Below, one piece after another: positions 43,893-55,872 of a DNA stretch of 64,000 nt. This DNA is from Mangifera indica (lineage: Eukaryota > Streptophyta > Magnoliopsida > Sapindales > Anacardiaceae). Position 1 is the first letter of the stretch, and every line of letters starts with the position of its first letter. Under the pieces are notes generated by a model, which saw nothing but the letters and a program-made list of their open reading frames with translations, was not told the DNA's origin and searched no databases. The stretch is from NCBI RefSeq assembly GCF_011075055.1, contig NC_058143.1:19232930-19296929 (forward strand), given 5' to 3'. The position numbers and the translations under genes are program-made.

Positions 43893-46060
43893 TCACAGCA
43901 ACTCTGCTGAAAGCAACTTAAAACCAGTAAGAAAGGGATGAGATGAATACTTGTTACCAAGCTGCTGTCCAACAAATTGTGCATCAGCAAGGAAAATAAT
44001 ATGCCCTGGTGGCTCAGAAATTCTCCCTGTAAACCAGATCGACTGAGTCCTTAACAGGCATATAAAATAGAATAACACGATGTTACCAAGATCTTGCAGT
44101 ATGTTGAGACTTAATAGTTTCCCCCGGAACAGCCCCGACAATAGCTGCCTGCTTGAGACACTCAGCTTTATGAAGTGCTTTAAAGGAACAACACAATTTT
44201 TGGTATGAATACTAAAACCTTTCTGTCTGGTTTCCTCAAAAAGCGCACAAGCATCCAGTGCTCTATATGCATGGCTCAAACCTTCTATGATAGTATTCTA
44301 ACTAGAAGAATCAGGTTTACCCCTGTTTGCCTTGAACCACTCAAAAAGCCCATTAGTCTCTATAATATTCCCTGCGTTTGCAAGTACTGAGAGCATGGTA
44401 GTGTAGGTGATGGAATTAAGTTCTAAACCTTGCTTTTGCATCTCTTGCCAAAACACAAAGACCAATTATGATAATAATATATGTTACATGGTTAGGAGTG
44501 CATTTCAAGTCTTTAATGAATTGAAAGCAGACAAAGGCTTCATGATAATGTATTGTCAGGTGTCAAATCTTTCTGCATCAACTCTCCTATGATTATATAT
44601 GCTCATCAATACTACCAACTTTCCCAAAACCATCGACCTGACTAGTATGTATAGCTACATTTAATTCTATGCCTTTTGATTTTGCTTCTTTGAAAAGCAT
44701 GCAAGCTTCATAAGCCTGTCAAATTTAGCGACCCGTCAATGACAGAACCACAGGTAACAACAGTGGGGTGTTGACCTTTCGTCTTCATTTCCTCCAGCAA
44801 CTGGTAAGTTTTGTTCACCTTACCTCACTTGCAGAATCCATCAATAACGGTGTTTAAGCATGGGTGTCCAGAACACAACCTTGCTCCTTCATTGGATAGA
44901 AACACTGATAGGTTTCATGGGCAAAACCTGCTTTCACAAGGCCATGAATCAGGATGGAATAACTCGGTACATTGGAAATGAATCTCTGAGCCTTTATTTC
45001 CTCAAACAAAGCCCTGTCTTTCTCATTTTCCAGAGCTTTGAAAACACCCATGTAGGTGTTAAGGAGCATCAAATCAGGAGAACAATCACTGTGGAACATT
45101 TCCTTGTATATTTTGTGACCATCCTCCTTCCTGCCACACTTGATAAAATTTCTAATGAGAGATGTGTATATAATAGCATTTGGAACCTGATCAGAATCCA
45201 ATATCTTTTCATAAAGCCCGTATGCATCATCCACTCTACCATGCTTGCCCACGCCATCTATAAGTGAACAAAAAGTTACAGCATCTGGGTGGCAGATTTA
45301 TAGTCCGTTCCTTCAAAAATAGAACAAGCTTCTTCAAGCCTTTGAGCTTTACAGAGTCTATCAACCATCATGTTTACAGTCACCACATTAGGAAACAAGC
45401 CAGTTTCTTGCATGGCATCCCTAACCTTCAAAGCAGCCACTCTCTTCTGCTTCCCCAGGCAAGTAAGAATGCAATTATATGCAACGACACTTGGTATGCA
45501 CCCCTTTGCTTTTTGCCTTTCAATTAAACTGTATGCTTCATTAAACATTCTAGATAAGCCATATTGCATCATCATGGTTTTAGACACATAAACACATGGA
45601 ACTTCCCTGCTTTCATCCGTCTGCTCAAATATTGCCACAGCTTCCTCAAGTCTAATAGCATTGCAGAGAACCCCTATCACACTAGTATAAGTTACACTGT
45701 CAGGTGCCAGCCCATTTACTTTCATCTGTGAAGACTTTCCAGGCAATATCTACCCTTCCTACCTTACCAAAACAATCTATACATACATTATAAAGAACAA
45801 CATCAACATGAAAAGAGTGGTTCTTCATCTCATCCAACAGGGAGAGAGCAGCATCAACGCTACCGTCCTTGGCAAAAACATGGATAATAGTTGCAAACAG
45901 ATGGACTCTAACTGCATAACCTAGCTCCTGCATTTGATGAAAGAGAGCAAGCGTGAGATCAGATTCATGAACTGCAGAAAGAGCGCCAATCAAGGCTCCG
46001 TAAGCTGAAAAAGCAGTCCTGCATTTGAATTTCCTCATGACAAAAAGCAGGCCTGAATTT
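43893..46060 (-). pseudogene. PPR pseudogene, At3g06920-like
   Basis: Remnant of a P-class pentatricopeptide protein (organellar RNA binding). Homology to the Arabidopsis At3g06920 protein runs from about 46060 (MRKFKCRTAFSAYGALIGAL) through VDVVLYNVCIDCFGKVGRVD, SVVAYNCILTCLGKQKRV, PNVVTVNMMVDRLCKAQRLE, GHKIYKEM, YSILIHGLVKAGFAHETYQC, QLLEEMKTKG and KANRGKPDS to ALFEETRQKGFSIHTKNCVV near 44190. The frame shifts at about 45731 and 45288, and again at about 44856, where two bases are missing in DTHA/TVIDGF. Stops interrupt later repeats, and about one repeat (35 residues) is deleted after CILTCLGK. The N-terminal ~170 residues are absent. No functional protein is possible. Confidence 0.9.
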
Positions 46061-46694
46061 GAACTAAAATGAACTACCACTCCTGCAAGCACCACCACAA
46101 ACAGCAGCTACAAATTATGATTTCAAATCATGCAAAGTTATGTGTTAGAAAAAACGAGCCTCACAACATTTAGATTCACCTGGGTTGCGTAAGAGCGTCT
46201 TCATTTTTTACATGTCCAAGCTGCCACTCCGAACTGCCACTCTCCTTTAAATTTACTTGGGCTCCATCAAAAGAAAAACTCTTTTAACCGTGATTGTTTG
46301 GATGCAATGAAAGTGCGATAGAAAACTATAATTTCACTAAGATGAAGCGAGGAAATTTCGAGAGAATTCACATACCTTGAAGAGAAACCACAGAGGACTT
46401 TGATTCTGAAAGAGGGCCATGTTCAGTTCAGACGGAGAAACAATGAAACGACATCATTTAACCTTAAATTATCAAAACACATCGTTTTTTCAGTTTTCAT
46501 TTCAGCGGGAACAAAACGCTGCGTTTCATTCATGTTTCTTTCTTTGTCTTTGGTCCCATCCCTCTCACAGGCCACAGCACACAGATAGATACATGTACAA
46601 ATACAATTCACAGAGCCAGCTCTTCCACAAGCAATGTCTTCTCAGATCTCCATTCTCTCTTAGTGAACCAAACTGACTTTACACGTGTCATATT
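46061..46694. other. Promoter region of the BTB/POZ gene
   Basis: Spacer between the truncated PPR copy and the BTB gene. It contains AAACGACATCATTT (46446-46459) and AAAACACATCGTTTTT (46474-46489), the same core words found in the dispersed elements. 46540-46690 is the probable BTB leader. Confidence 0.45.
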
Positions 46695-49600
46695 ATGGAA
46701 CCGCAGTACTCCAAGCCCCGATTGTACGGGCCCCATCCGCAAATCAAATTGACGATTCCGCCGTCGCAGCTCTCCGATAACGACCGCAGCAGCAGCGAGC
46801 TGCGTGCGCTCGATTGTAATCTAACGGCTCTATGCGATCACATCCAAATGGAGGGCTTCAATTCCGGTTCGTTCTCCGATATCGTCGTTCATGCGATGGG
46901 GTCCACCTACCATTTACATCGTTTAATCCTCTCTCGCAGCTCATACTTTAGGTATTCGTATTTGAAAATTTTGTTTCAAGTTTTACTCAGAAACTAACTT
47001 TAATTTGAAATATTGATTTTAATTAATATAATGTGAAGGAACATGTTACATGATCCATGGAAAGAAGCCACTGCTCCAGTGGTGACCTTACATGTAGATG
47101 ACAAGAATGTGAATGGTGAAGCAATTGCTATGGCTTTGGCTTATTTATATGGCCATCACCCAAAGCTTAATGATACTAACGCGTTTCGGGTTCTGGCTGC
47201 TGCTTCATTTCTTGACCTTCAGGTAGAAAAAAATCTTTTGTTTTGTTTGTAAAATTTGATTATGTTAGTGTTTTTTTTTTTTTTTATATATATAATTACG
47301 AATTGATGTTCTCACGGTTACAGGATTTGTGTGCAATATGCACGGATTTCATTATATCTGAGCTGTGGACTTCGAATTTCTTAGCTTATCAGGTTGAAAA
47401 TGCTGTTATTTACCATACTTTCAATGCCATCATTGTTTCTTTAGTTGCTGAAACTGTGCTTACTTTTAATTTCAGGTATTTGCTGAGAATCAAGATTATG
47501 GGATACATGGAGAACGTGTAAGAAATGCTTGTTGGGGTTACCTTTGTCAAAGTGGCGCCATGGAATTGAAAGAGGTATGTGTTCCAGCTTGCAATCACTA
47601 AATGTCAAAGTAAGAATGTGATGTGAAGCTAGGAAAAATAGTTTTGTTTATTAGATTATAGTTCTCAGAGTGCAATAAGATTGAAACTTCAAGTTGTTAT
47701 TTTGTTTTTACTTCCTTTGTCAATTAGGCATCTTATAATCCTAGTAGCTAGGGTCTAATGTAAGGTATTAAGTGTATGTGTGGGGTTTCAGTGGGTTGCT
47801 TGATCGGTTGTTATCCTCACTGTTAATTTTTTTAAGCCTTTTTTATACCTACTTTAAAATTCCTTTTCACTTTTTAATTTCTATCCCTTTTTCTTTCTTT
47901 CTTTCTTTCTTTCTTTTTTTCTTTTTATGAAACACTGGTCCATTTTGGAGCACTTGTTCAGGTTTAGGGTACAAATTTAGTAATAAGGCATGATGCTTTA
48001 ATTAGATGGAAAATTAGATGAAGGAATCATTCTATGGTTTACATTTTTAAATATATCCCCCACAATTTTATAGTTTTCTAGAGAAAACAAAAAAAAAAAA
48101 AAAGAAAGAAAGAATCATACCTTCTATGATAAACTCTGCTACTAAATTGAAAACAATTTTCACTTCACTGCTACTTGATTTTGATAACCTTGTCATACAT
48201 GTTGCTCGTTTAGTAAAAGGACTTAGCCTTATCAGTTTAACTAAATGATAATGACCCATACTGTCCAACAGATTCCCCCTGTAGCTTCTTATGTACATAA
48301 AGCTACAAATATGTTTCCAATTGTAACTTCCTGGTTCAATTTTCTGAAGATTTTACTTATGTTTACATTTTTTTTTTTAAATTTGATTTTTCATCTTTCA
48401 TAATTTTTTTATTGATTCTCTCAATAACGAAAAAGGTTCTTCCAAAACTTTCCTCTCAAAGTTTGCATGCATTGCTGACCTCAGATGAACTTTGGATACC
48501 TAATGAAGAAAAACGGTAAGAACTATAGGCACTAAATGGTTTTGTGGTTCAAGTTCTAAACTCCTGTAAGTTGGATAACTCTTCTTTTTTTTTTTTTTTG
48601 TACCTTTTAAAATTAAGGTTTGAGCTGGCTTTGTATGCATTCCTCGCGAAAGGTGCATTTTGTAAGGTAGAACATTTTGAGCAAGGAAGTTCGAGTTCTT
48701 ATATGGGAACAGGTATACCTTCTGATTCTTGTAAAGTAATGGGAACAAATTTGACCAATAGCTGCATGAATAAGAGGTTAGAATCTGAACTAGGATGCCT
48801 AAACTTAACAGATGATGTGGAGAGCCATAATATGGCTCATAAACTCCTGGTTGAGCTTGCAGACTGTGTAGTTGACCTACAGACAGGAGTTTCTGATTCC
48901 AAGCAACAGATGCAACAAGCTGTATACACTCACCCAAAATTGGAACCTGTATACCCCAACAATATGAATCAGTCTTCATCTTTGGATAGCTCATATTCAG
49001 ATACAGAGAGAAATAGGACTTCTTGTTCTTATGTAACGCCAATTGGAGTTGGAACCAGTGGGCTTGGGGCTAGTGGTGTTGCTATGGAGGGACCATCTGA
49101 AGAAGGCTCATGCTACCATTTGAATGATAATAGTTGGCTTGCAAGTGACCAATCGAAGCATTGTTCTTCAATGGGCTCTTCATGTAATGGGATTATGATG
49201 AATGATTGGGGAAGATGTGGCATGCCTGGTCTTTCATGGGGTGGCAGGGTTGTGGATAGAAGACAGGTAAAAGGTTATGCGAAAGGAAACTGTGGGGTTC
49301 ATGGTGAGGAATATAATGCTTTTTTCAATGTATTTGAAGGTGGTTCTCTTTTATACTGCAACATGTCTTTTGAGGCACTTTTAAATGTTAGAAAGCAGCT
49401 TGAAGAACTGGGATTTCCTTGCAAAGCTGTAAATGATGGCCTTTGGCTGCAGGTTTGTTATTAAAACCTGTTTGCTTCTATTATTAAATGTCAATTCCTA
49501 TGTACTATGAATTCCTCTCGAAAGTGAGGATGATAAATGTCCTTAAAACCGTAGGATCCCTTGCTGCTCTGTGATTGCACATAAACAAGTTGTTTTACCA

Positions 49601-51497
49601 CCTGGTTTATTGTTTAATCTTAAGTCATTGATTCCTTTAATCCAAAAATATTATATATCAGAGCACCGTTGGACCAAAAAAGCATAACTACAGTTTGAAA
49701 ATGACCATTAAGAATTTAGGATTCTTGGAAAGAATGGCTTCAAACCCTCGTTTTTCTTGCTTCCACTGGAAGTTTGGATATTGATTCTGATCCCACTACA
49801 GAGCCTTTTTCCCTCTACAAACTGTCGCTTTTGCTTCCAGCTTATACAAGGATATTAATTTTTTAATTTTTATGCCTGTCTTGTAGATGCTCTTGACACA
49901 GAGGGTGCAAGAAATTGTTGCTGACACTTGCAAAAATTGCTGCCACCCTAGTATGGCTTGCACTTGCAGGCAACCTTTTGGATTTTCTCAGGGGGTTACT
50001 GCTACTGGTTATTTTATGCATGAACATGATCAGAATATTTCACCTGGAAACGTTGGGAACATATACGTTGCCGATTCTTCTCAAGGAGTAGGAAATGGCC
50101 TCTTAAGGCCTGTAAGAGTTCATGTTAGGGGCCCAATTGATGGGCTTGCAGGTATTGGACGTGGAACTACATTTGTGCCAGCATCTGCTTGGCCTCCAAC
50201 ACGTTTTGTCTTTTCCCGAGTGCCCTTTGGTGTGGGCAATAGACATTGTCAGCAATCCCCAGCTAATGATGACACAGAGGCTAGAACTGACCACAATGGA
50301 GGCCTACCTGGTGATGGACTGACAGCTATAGTTGGGTTAAGTCAAGGAGGGAGCAACTCTGCTAATGTTCAGGGAGAGCAAACAGAGAGGGATTATGAGA
50401 CTGATCTGCAAAGCAGATTGTCAGGAACTTCCATTTCAGGGCCAAGTACTAGTGGTATGTCCATGCAGATGCTAGAGTCACCAGAACATGCTATTGGAAT
50501 TGAGTGGGAGAATGCAGGCAGTTCTTCAATATCATTGGATATGAAAACGCCTCTGAGTCACTTTCCTCCTTTTCGTTTTGGGTAATTATTCTTGCTTTGC
50601 ATAGCCAATAATGCATATTCTACTTGATAGTTGTATATAGAGAACTGTCCGCTGGTTATGCAGGGTTGAATTTGAGGATGTGCACAGGCTCAATGATGGG
50701 CAAGTTAAGCACTCTCCAGAATATTTTTATGCAGGTTCCTTGTGGAAGGTATTCATTCATATAATAAAATTCTGAAGTTTGTGGGATCTTTTCTTCCAGT
50801 TGTCATTGTCTGGTAGAGATCTTCTTCATATGTGTTATTTGAATTTTTAGGTTAGTGTTCAGGCATTCAATGATGAAGATCCTCAAGGACGCCGAACTCT
50901 TGGTAATGTTGTATATCATAGAAATATTCTCCTTGGAAACCATTTATATGTGTCCATCAGAATCACAATAGATTAATGTACAATTTCAGGATTGTTTCTT
51001 CATCGTCGGAAGGCAGAGATTACTGATTCTCTGAGAAAGGTTAGCCTTAATCTTGGTACACTAAAGCAGGATATTTTGTCCCTCTGTTAGTGTGCTGTCC
51101 TTTATATGCTCAAATTTGCCTCTTATTTGATCATCTTTTCCATGGCTGCCACTGTGGACTTCCTGTTTTCAGATTCATACATACGTAGATTCTCGCGAAA
51201 AGGTTACTGCTCGATATCAGGTAATAACCATGTCAGCCGTCTGTTTTCATACTTTTTAAGTTAACTACTTAATATCACAAAATGGCATTTGTTATGAGTA
51301 TATCTTGTGGCTGTTACTAGTTGATTTGTCCATCAAAGAGAGAGGTCATGGTGTTTGGAAGCTTCAAACAAAGGGGCACTCTTTTGCCAAAAGCTCCAAA
51401 GGGATGGGGTTGGCGTACAGCCCTGTTGTTCGACGAGCTAGCTGATCTTCTCATTAATGGAACCTTGAGAGTGGCCGCTGTCGTACAGCTAGTATGA
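46695..51497 (+). CDS. BTB/POZ domain protein, germ cell-less-like
   Basis: Probable substrate adaptor for CUL3 ubiquitin ligases, judged from the BTB domain. Twelve exons join in frame to 876 residues: 46695-46951, 47039-47222, 47324-47392, 47476-47574, 48436-48515, 48618-49452, 49887-50581, 50664-50748, 50851-50902, 50990-51039, 51173-51220 and 51321-51497. The BTB fold covers about 53-150 (GSFSDIVVHAMGSTYHLHRL, SRSSYFRNMLHD, ALAYLYGHHPKLND). A BACK-like region follows (GERVRNACWGYLCQSG, SDELWIPNEEKRFELALYAF). The long middle is Ser/Gly-rich and includes a Cys-rich patch CKNCCHPSMACTCRQP that could bind metal. The C-terminus (VMVFGSFKQRGTLLPKAPKG, GWGWRTALLFDELADLL) looks conserved. No nuclear or membrane targeting signal is obvious. 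Confidence 0.87.
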
Positions 51498-52221
51498 AAG
51501 TATTATACATGGTACTTCACCTACTCCTAGCTGAATTGAAATAATTTTAAAAAATCCACAGGCTTTCTGACTCTGTGTTCTTCTCATTTGTTGTTTCAGA
51601 CGTAGACCGCAACAGCTAGTAGTTTTTCTTTATTTGCCTCAGCCGAGGTGCTTTGCTAGTGTAAGGATGAATAATATTCGAACTCATAACCGAGCAGCCT
51701 TTCTTTCATGGTTTGTTTTCTTTTCTTTTCCCTTTTTATCCTATTGTTAATACATGTGAAGCAAAGTTGATAAATTAAACACATTTGTTACTCTTGTCAT
51801 AGTATAAATTTACATATCCCCCTCTTGCTCTTATTCCTGTTGGAAATTATCGAGAAAGAAAGGTTGTAAAAGATGATGATGAAGGATGGTAAAAGAAGTC
51901 CAAGAAGATAATCTGATGGCTATTTCAATTGATTTGGCTTAAACTTAAGCTTAGTCTATATCAATTCGAATTCAACTCATTTCAATCCAAATACGAAGCT
52001 GAGCCAGCTCCAACCCTAAGCACATCACCTGGGCAATGGAGATATGGCTAAAACAAATTCCACATGCTATCAATCATGAAATTTTTTTTTTCAGTTTACA
52101 ACATTTTATCATCAATGAGGTCTTCGCCCACAGACAACAAAGAAAAATCTAAATCTAAATCTAAATTTCAATCTAGCCTTAACACATCTCAGCCCAAAGC
52201 ATAAATAACTTGATTAGAGAA
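51498..52221. other. Convergent 3' region BTB / trihelix
   Basis: 3' UTRs of the two converging genes. About 51925-52020 carries AATTCGAATTCAACTC and ends GAGCCAGCTCCAACCCTAAG, which resembles the right end of the dispersed element family. It may be a solo, decayed copy. Confidence 0.45.
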
Positions 52222-53298
52222 TTAGCTACTACAATCACTATTGCTGTTATTATTGTCATTGCCATTATTCCTGTGATGATGATTACTTACATTAACGGTT
52301 CTCCTTCCATGCTTCAACTGTGAAATCTCCAACTGGGTCTTCATAAGAAACTGCATCCTCTGCAACTCCAGCTCTTTAGCAAACTTCATCCTCTGCTTCT
52401 CCATCTCCACAACTTGCTGTAACTTGGCACTCTCAGCTTGTTCATAAGCTTCCCCAAACTTCAATATGGCTCGTGTCAACATCCTCACTGACTCACCCCA
52501 ACCACCCTTCTCTTTTCTCCCTTTCCCTAAATCCACCGCCACTCTTATCCTCTTGGCCGGAGGAAAACTGTCCATTGAATCTCTCGATTCCTCCTCCGAT
52601 TCATCAGACTGTGTCTCCACGGCTGCCGCCGTGCCAGTCTTACCACTCCTTTTCCTCAAATGAATCTGATGCTGATTTTTGACCGCAGCCACCATCGGAG
52701 TTCTTATTCCAACAGGAATTCCCATTGGTACTCTTGAACTAACTGTAGCTGGAGGTGTTATTGCTGGCGGTATTGCCAGTGGTACCGGCATTTTCGCAGT
52801 CGTACCAATTAACTGATCGAGTTTTTCATAGAAAACCCATTTACTAGCTCCTCCACCTGACATAATTTTAGCTTTTTCTAATTTATACTTTTTCTTCACC
52901 GTATCTATTCGATTCTTGCATTGAATGTCAGTCTTTGGAGTCTTCGTATAATCCTCTCGACTACTCACAATATCGGCAACTTCTTTCCAATGCTTCTGCT
53001 TCAAGTTCCCTCTACTTAGCTCCAAGTACCGTTCTCCCCACGCGTCTATCAACACCGCAGTGGCTGCTTCGCTCCAACAGTCTTCTCTCCCACCACCACC
53101 GCCATTTTTCGGCGGCGGCGGCGGAGCCACTGTTATACTGTGCTGTTGTTGCTGCTGCGGTAGTTGTTGTTGACTTGGTGGTGCAGCCGCCGCAACTGTC
53201 ACTGATATCCGTTCGTTTGGCGGTGACTGACATGACGGAGACGGAGACCCGGCTGCCGATGGCGACGGAGGTGAGTGCATCTCATCGTCTTCCTCCAT
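52222..53298 (-). CDS. Trihelix transcription factor, ASIL/ENAP-like
   Basis: Nuclear DNA-binding protein of the SIP1/ASIL clade, which represses seed-maturation genes or interacts with ethylene signalling in Arabidopsis. It is a single exon of 358 residues. The N-terminus is low-complexity (Pro, Gln, Gly runs). The trihelix domain is at about 72-150: REDCWSEAATAVLIDAWGER, GNLKQKHWKEVADIVSSRED, TDIQCKNRIDTVKKKYKLEK and WVFYEKLDQLIG. A basic patch (PPAKRIRVAV) may serve as nuclear signal. A C-terminal amphipathic coiled coil (KFGEAYEQAESAKLQQVVEM onwards) precedes an Asn-rich tail. The assignment to ASIL1, ASIL2 or ENAP1 is not resolved. Confidence 0.92.
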   Translation of the reverse strand: MEEDDEMHSPPSPSAAGSPSPSCQSPPNERISVTVAAAAPPSQQQLPQQQQQHSITVAPPPPPKNGGGGGREDCWSEAATAVLIDAWGERYLELSRGNLKQKHWKEVADIVSSREDYTKTPKTDIQCKNRIDTVKKKYKLEKAKIMSGGGASKWVFYEKLDQLIGTTAKMPVPLAIPPAITPPATVSSRVPMGIPVGIRTPMVAAVKNQHQIHLRKRSGKTGTAAAVETQSDESEEESRDSMDSFPPAKRIRVAVDLGKGRKEKGGWGESVRMLTRAILKFGEAYEQAESAKLQQVVEMEKQRMKFAKELELQRMQFLMKTQLEISQLKHGRRTVNVSNHHHRNNGNDNNNSNSDCSS

Positions 53299-53777
53299 CG
53301 GATCTGTTACGGTTTCTGTGAACCGGAAAAATAAACTAGATCTGATTTGGGAAACGAAGTAAAGAAAGCGCAGTAGGGCTGACCAATCAGTGAAAGACGG
53401 GACACGTGGCAGGGAAATTAGTTAAAAAGGGTGAGGTGGAGGGACGTGATTGGTGGATTAGTTAAGGGCTCCGTCACCGGCGTGAATGTCGTGTTTTTAG
53501 CTTCACTCGATTCGCCCCCACCAAAATATTTACAAACATGAGATACATGAATGCTGACTGAGCGAGCGAGTTAATAATTTTGTGATAAAATTTTATCGCT
53601 TGATAGGTTTCGGCCGAACTACCTCCTTCGTAATTGATGTCGACGACGACGTTTCTGCCTTGTACTGTGCTTGAAATAGGTTCACATTTTGACTTCGCTT
53701 TCCGGGGCCACCTTCTCTAGTGCAATTCATTAACTGGTCCTGTCCAAATCCATTTCCAAAGTTTGAAATATTTTTTT
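53299..53777. other. Promoter region of the trihelix gene
   Basis: Leader and upstream DNA of the trihelix gene (minus strand), including short ACACGTGGC (about 53404) with a G-box core CACGTG. No other gene is visible. Confidence 0.4.
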
Positions 53778-54610
53778 GGCCAACTAACTAATTTCCACCC
53801 AAGTTTAGGTGCGATTTCAAAATCGTACCTATGAGATTTTAAAAACTCAAAATCTCATTTATTGATCAATTAGAGTTAAAATTTTCAGTTAAATACAAGA
53901 GTAAAATCGTTATTTTATTAATAATATTATAAAATTATAAAATTCATTACATTTTTCTCTCTTAAGTTTTAAAAATTAACATTTTACCTCTCCAAAAGTT
54001 TTTAAACTTTGAAAAAATATATTTTTTCCTCGAAAACCTTTGAATTTTTTTTCCTTCAACCACTTTCTCCGACGATCTGGAAAAGACAATTACTAAGTTT
54101 GTTTGCTGACGAAGAGATTACAGATCTCTTTGTCGACGAGGAGATCTGGACGCTTCGTCATCTCTTTGTTGACGAAGAGTTTTGGATCTCTTCGTCGACA
54201 AAGAGTCCATATCTCTTCACCCAGATCTCATCGATCTCTTCATCTCTGATGAAGAGATCCGTTCCAGATTTGTCTACATGCTTCGACCAATGGTTTAGAG
54301 TGCAGAGTGGAAGTCGTCGACGTTGGAGATGGTGGCTAGAGAGGTGAAGAAAAAATTTAAAAGGAAAATGTGATTTTTCAAAGTTAGAAAACTTTAGTTA
54401 GAAGTGAAGTTGTTAGTTTTTAAAACTTAAAGGGAAAATATAATAAATTTTATTTTTTTAATATTATTAATAAAATGATTATTTTACCCCTCTTTTTAAT
54501 TGTGAATTTTAACTGGAGTAACGTCATATATGAGACTTTGAGTTTTTCAAACTCCATTAATGTGAGTTTGAGAACACAGTTAAACTTGGGTAGGAAATAG
54601 TCCTTTGGCC
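53778..54610. mobile_element. Long-TIR element, Mutator-like, 833 bp
   Basis: The outer ~230 bases at each end are inverted repeats of each other, from GGCCAACTAACTAATTTCC at the left to the complement of GGAAATAGTCCTTTGGCC at the right. Shared inner blocks include CCCAAGTTTA, TTATTTTATTAATAATATTA and CTTAAGTTTTAAAAA. Flanks are TATTTTTTT (53769-53777) and TATTTTTTA (54611-54619), an 8-of-9 match to a 9-bp duplication typical of MULEs. The ~290-bp centre (about 54060-54350) is an array of GACGAAGAGATC and its complement. The plus-strand frame over the centre is probably not a gene. There is no transposase. Confidence 0.75.
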
Positions 54611-55872
54611 TATTTTTTATGATATTATTTTTCAAAATTTTATTTAATATATCTGATTATTTTTTCATTTATAATTAGATAAAATTGATTTTGTGTTTTA
54701 TATATTAAATAATATTAAGTTAATTAACTTTTCTTATGTGATATATCATTCGTTATAGATAATTATGTTTCAAATTAAAATATTACTATTTTATTATATT
54801 TTAGATTTGTGTAATATTTGTTTAAATATTTGAATGTAATTCTAAAACCAAAATTTCATGAAAGATATAATTGAATAGAATTAGTTTAAATATATGTCGG
54901 TTCAGATTTAATTAAAATTTATTAAATTTAATAATGGTAAAAAAGTTTCAGAAAAAATAAAAAAACTCGGTTGATGAAAATAATGAAAAAATTCTTTTAA
55001 AGAAAATGAATTTATTAGCAAAATTTTAAAAATTCATTAAATTTAAGTTAATTTAATTTGAATTTATTTTAAGTATAATTATAAATATTTTTTAATATAT
55101 GATACATAGAATATAATATATGTATAAAATAATACATATTATAAAATATATCAAATTAATATGATACAATAAATTTATTATATCACACAATATATATCTT
55201 AAAATAAAATATATATATTATTTATATAAATTGACATGTTTAAAAAATAATAATATAATATATATATATATATAAAAGATTTTAAAATTTTAAAAATATT
55301 TAAAATATTTTATAATATGATAATACATTAATTAGATTATCTTTCGATATATAATATAATATATTATATAAAATAATTTTGAGTTATATTAAAAGTTGAG
55401 ACCGAACTGATTTGCTAAAATCCAATCCTACGGGCCATTTTTCATTAATTTTTTTGTTAATTTATTTTTATTGTGTTTCTGCCGCGAATTTTTTTTGCCG
55501 TACCATAGACAATACCACATGAACGGCGGAGCCAAACTTCTCCAGATCCGAAGCCACTTCAACTGAACTCAAAATTTTCTCTTGCAGAATCTCAATATCT
55601 GTCTTTGTTTTGCTTTGAATTACACTTTCCAGTTGTCATTCGTTACTTTTTATCCCATTTATGCCCTTAATTTGTGAAATATTAGGGTTTCAGTTTAGTT
55701 CTGCCAGAGTCCCACGTTGATTTTATATCTACCTTCTTTTTTTTCTTTTGAATTCAGTGATATTTGCTTATTCAGTTGCATTGTTATGTCTGGGGTTTTT
55801 ACATGAATTCTCTGCAAAATGGGGTTTTCTAAATGGGTCTCAAGTTTTTAGAGTTTTACAATTTCAACAGTT
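54611..55872. other. Very AT-rich spacer and ESD4 promoter
   Basis: 54620-55420 is extremely AT-rich (TATATA and AAATTT runs) with no coding potential. 55500-55872 is the promoter and leader of the SUMO protease gene. Confidence 0.5.

Noticed and set aside
54009..54347. 112-codon plus-strand frame with repeated DEEI
   Set aside because: It is produced by the GACGAAGAGATC array inside the long-TIR element and is not a gene.
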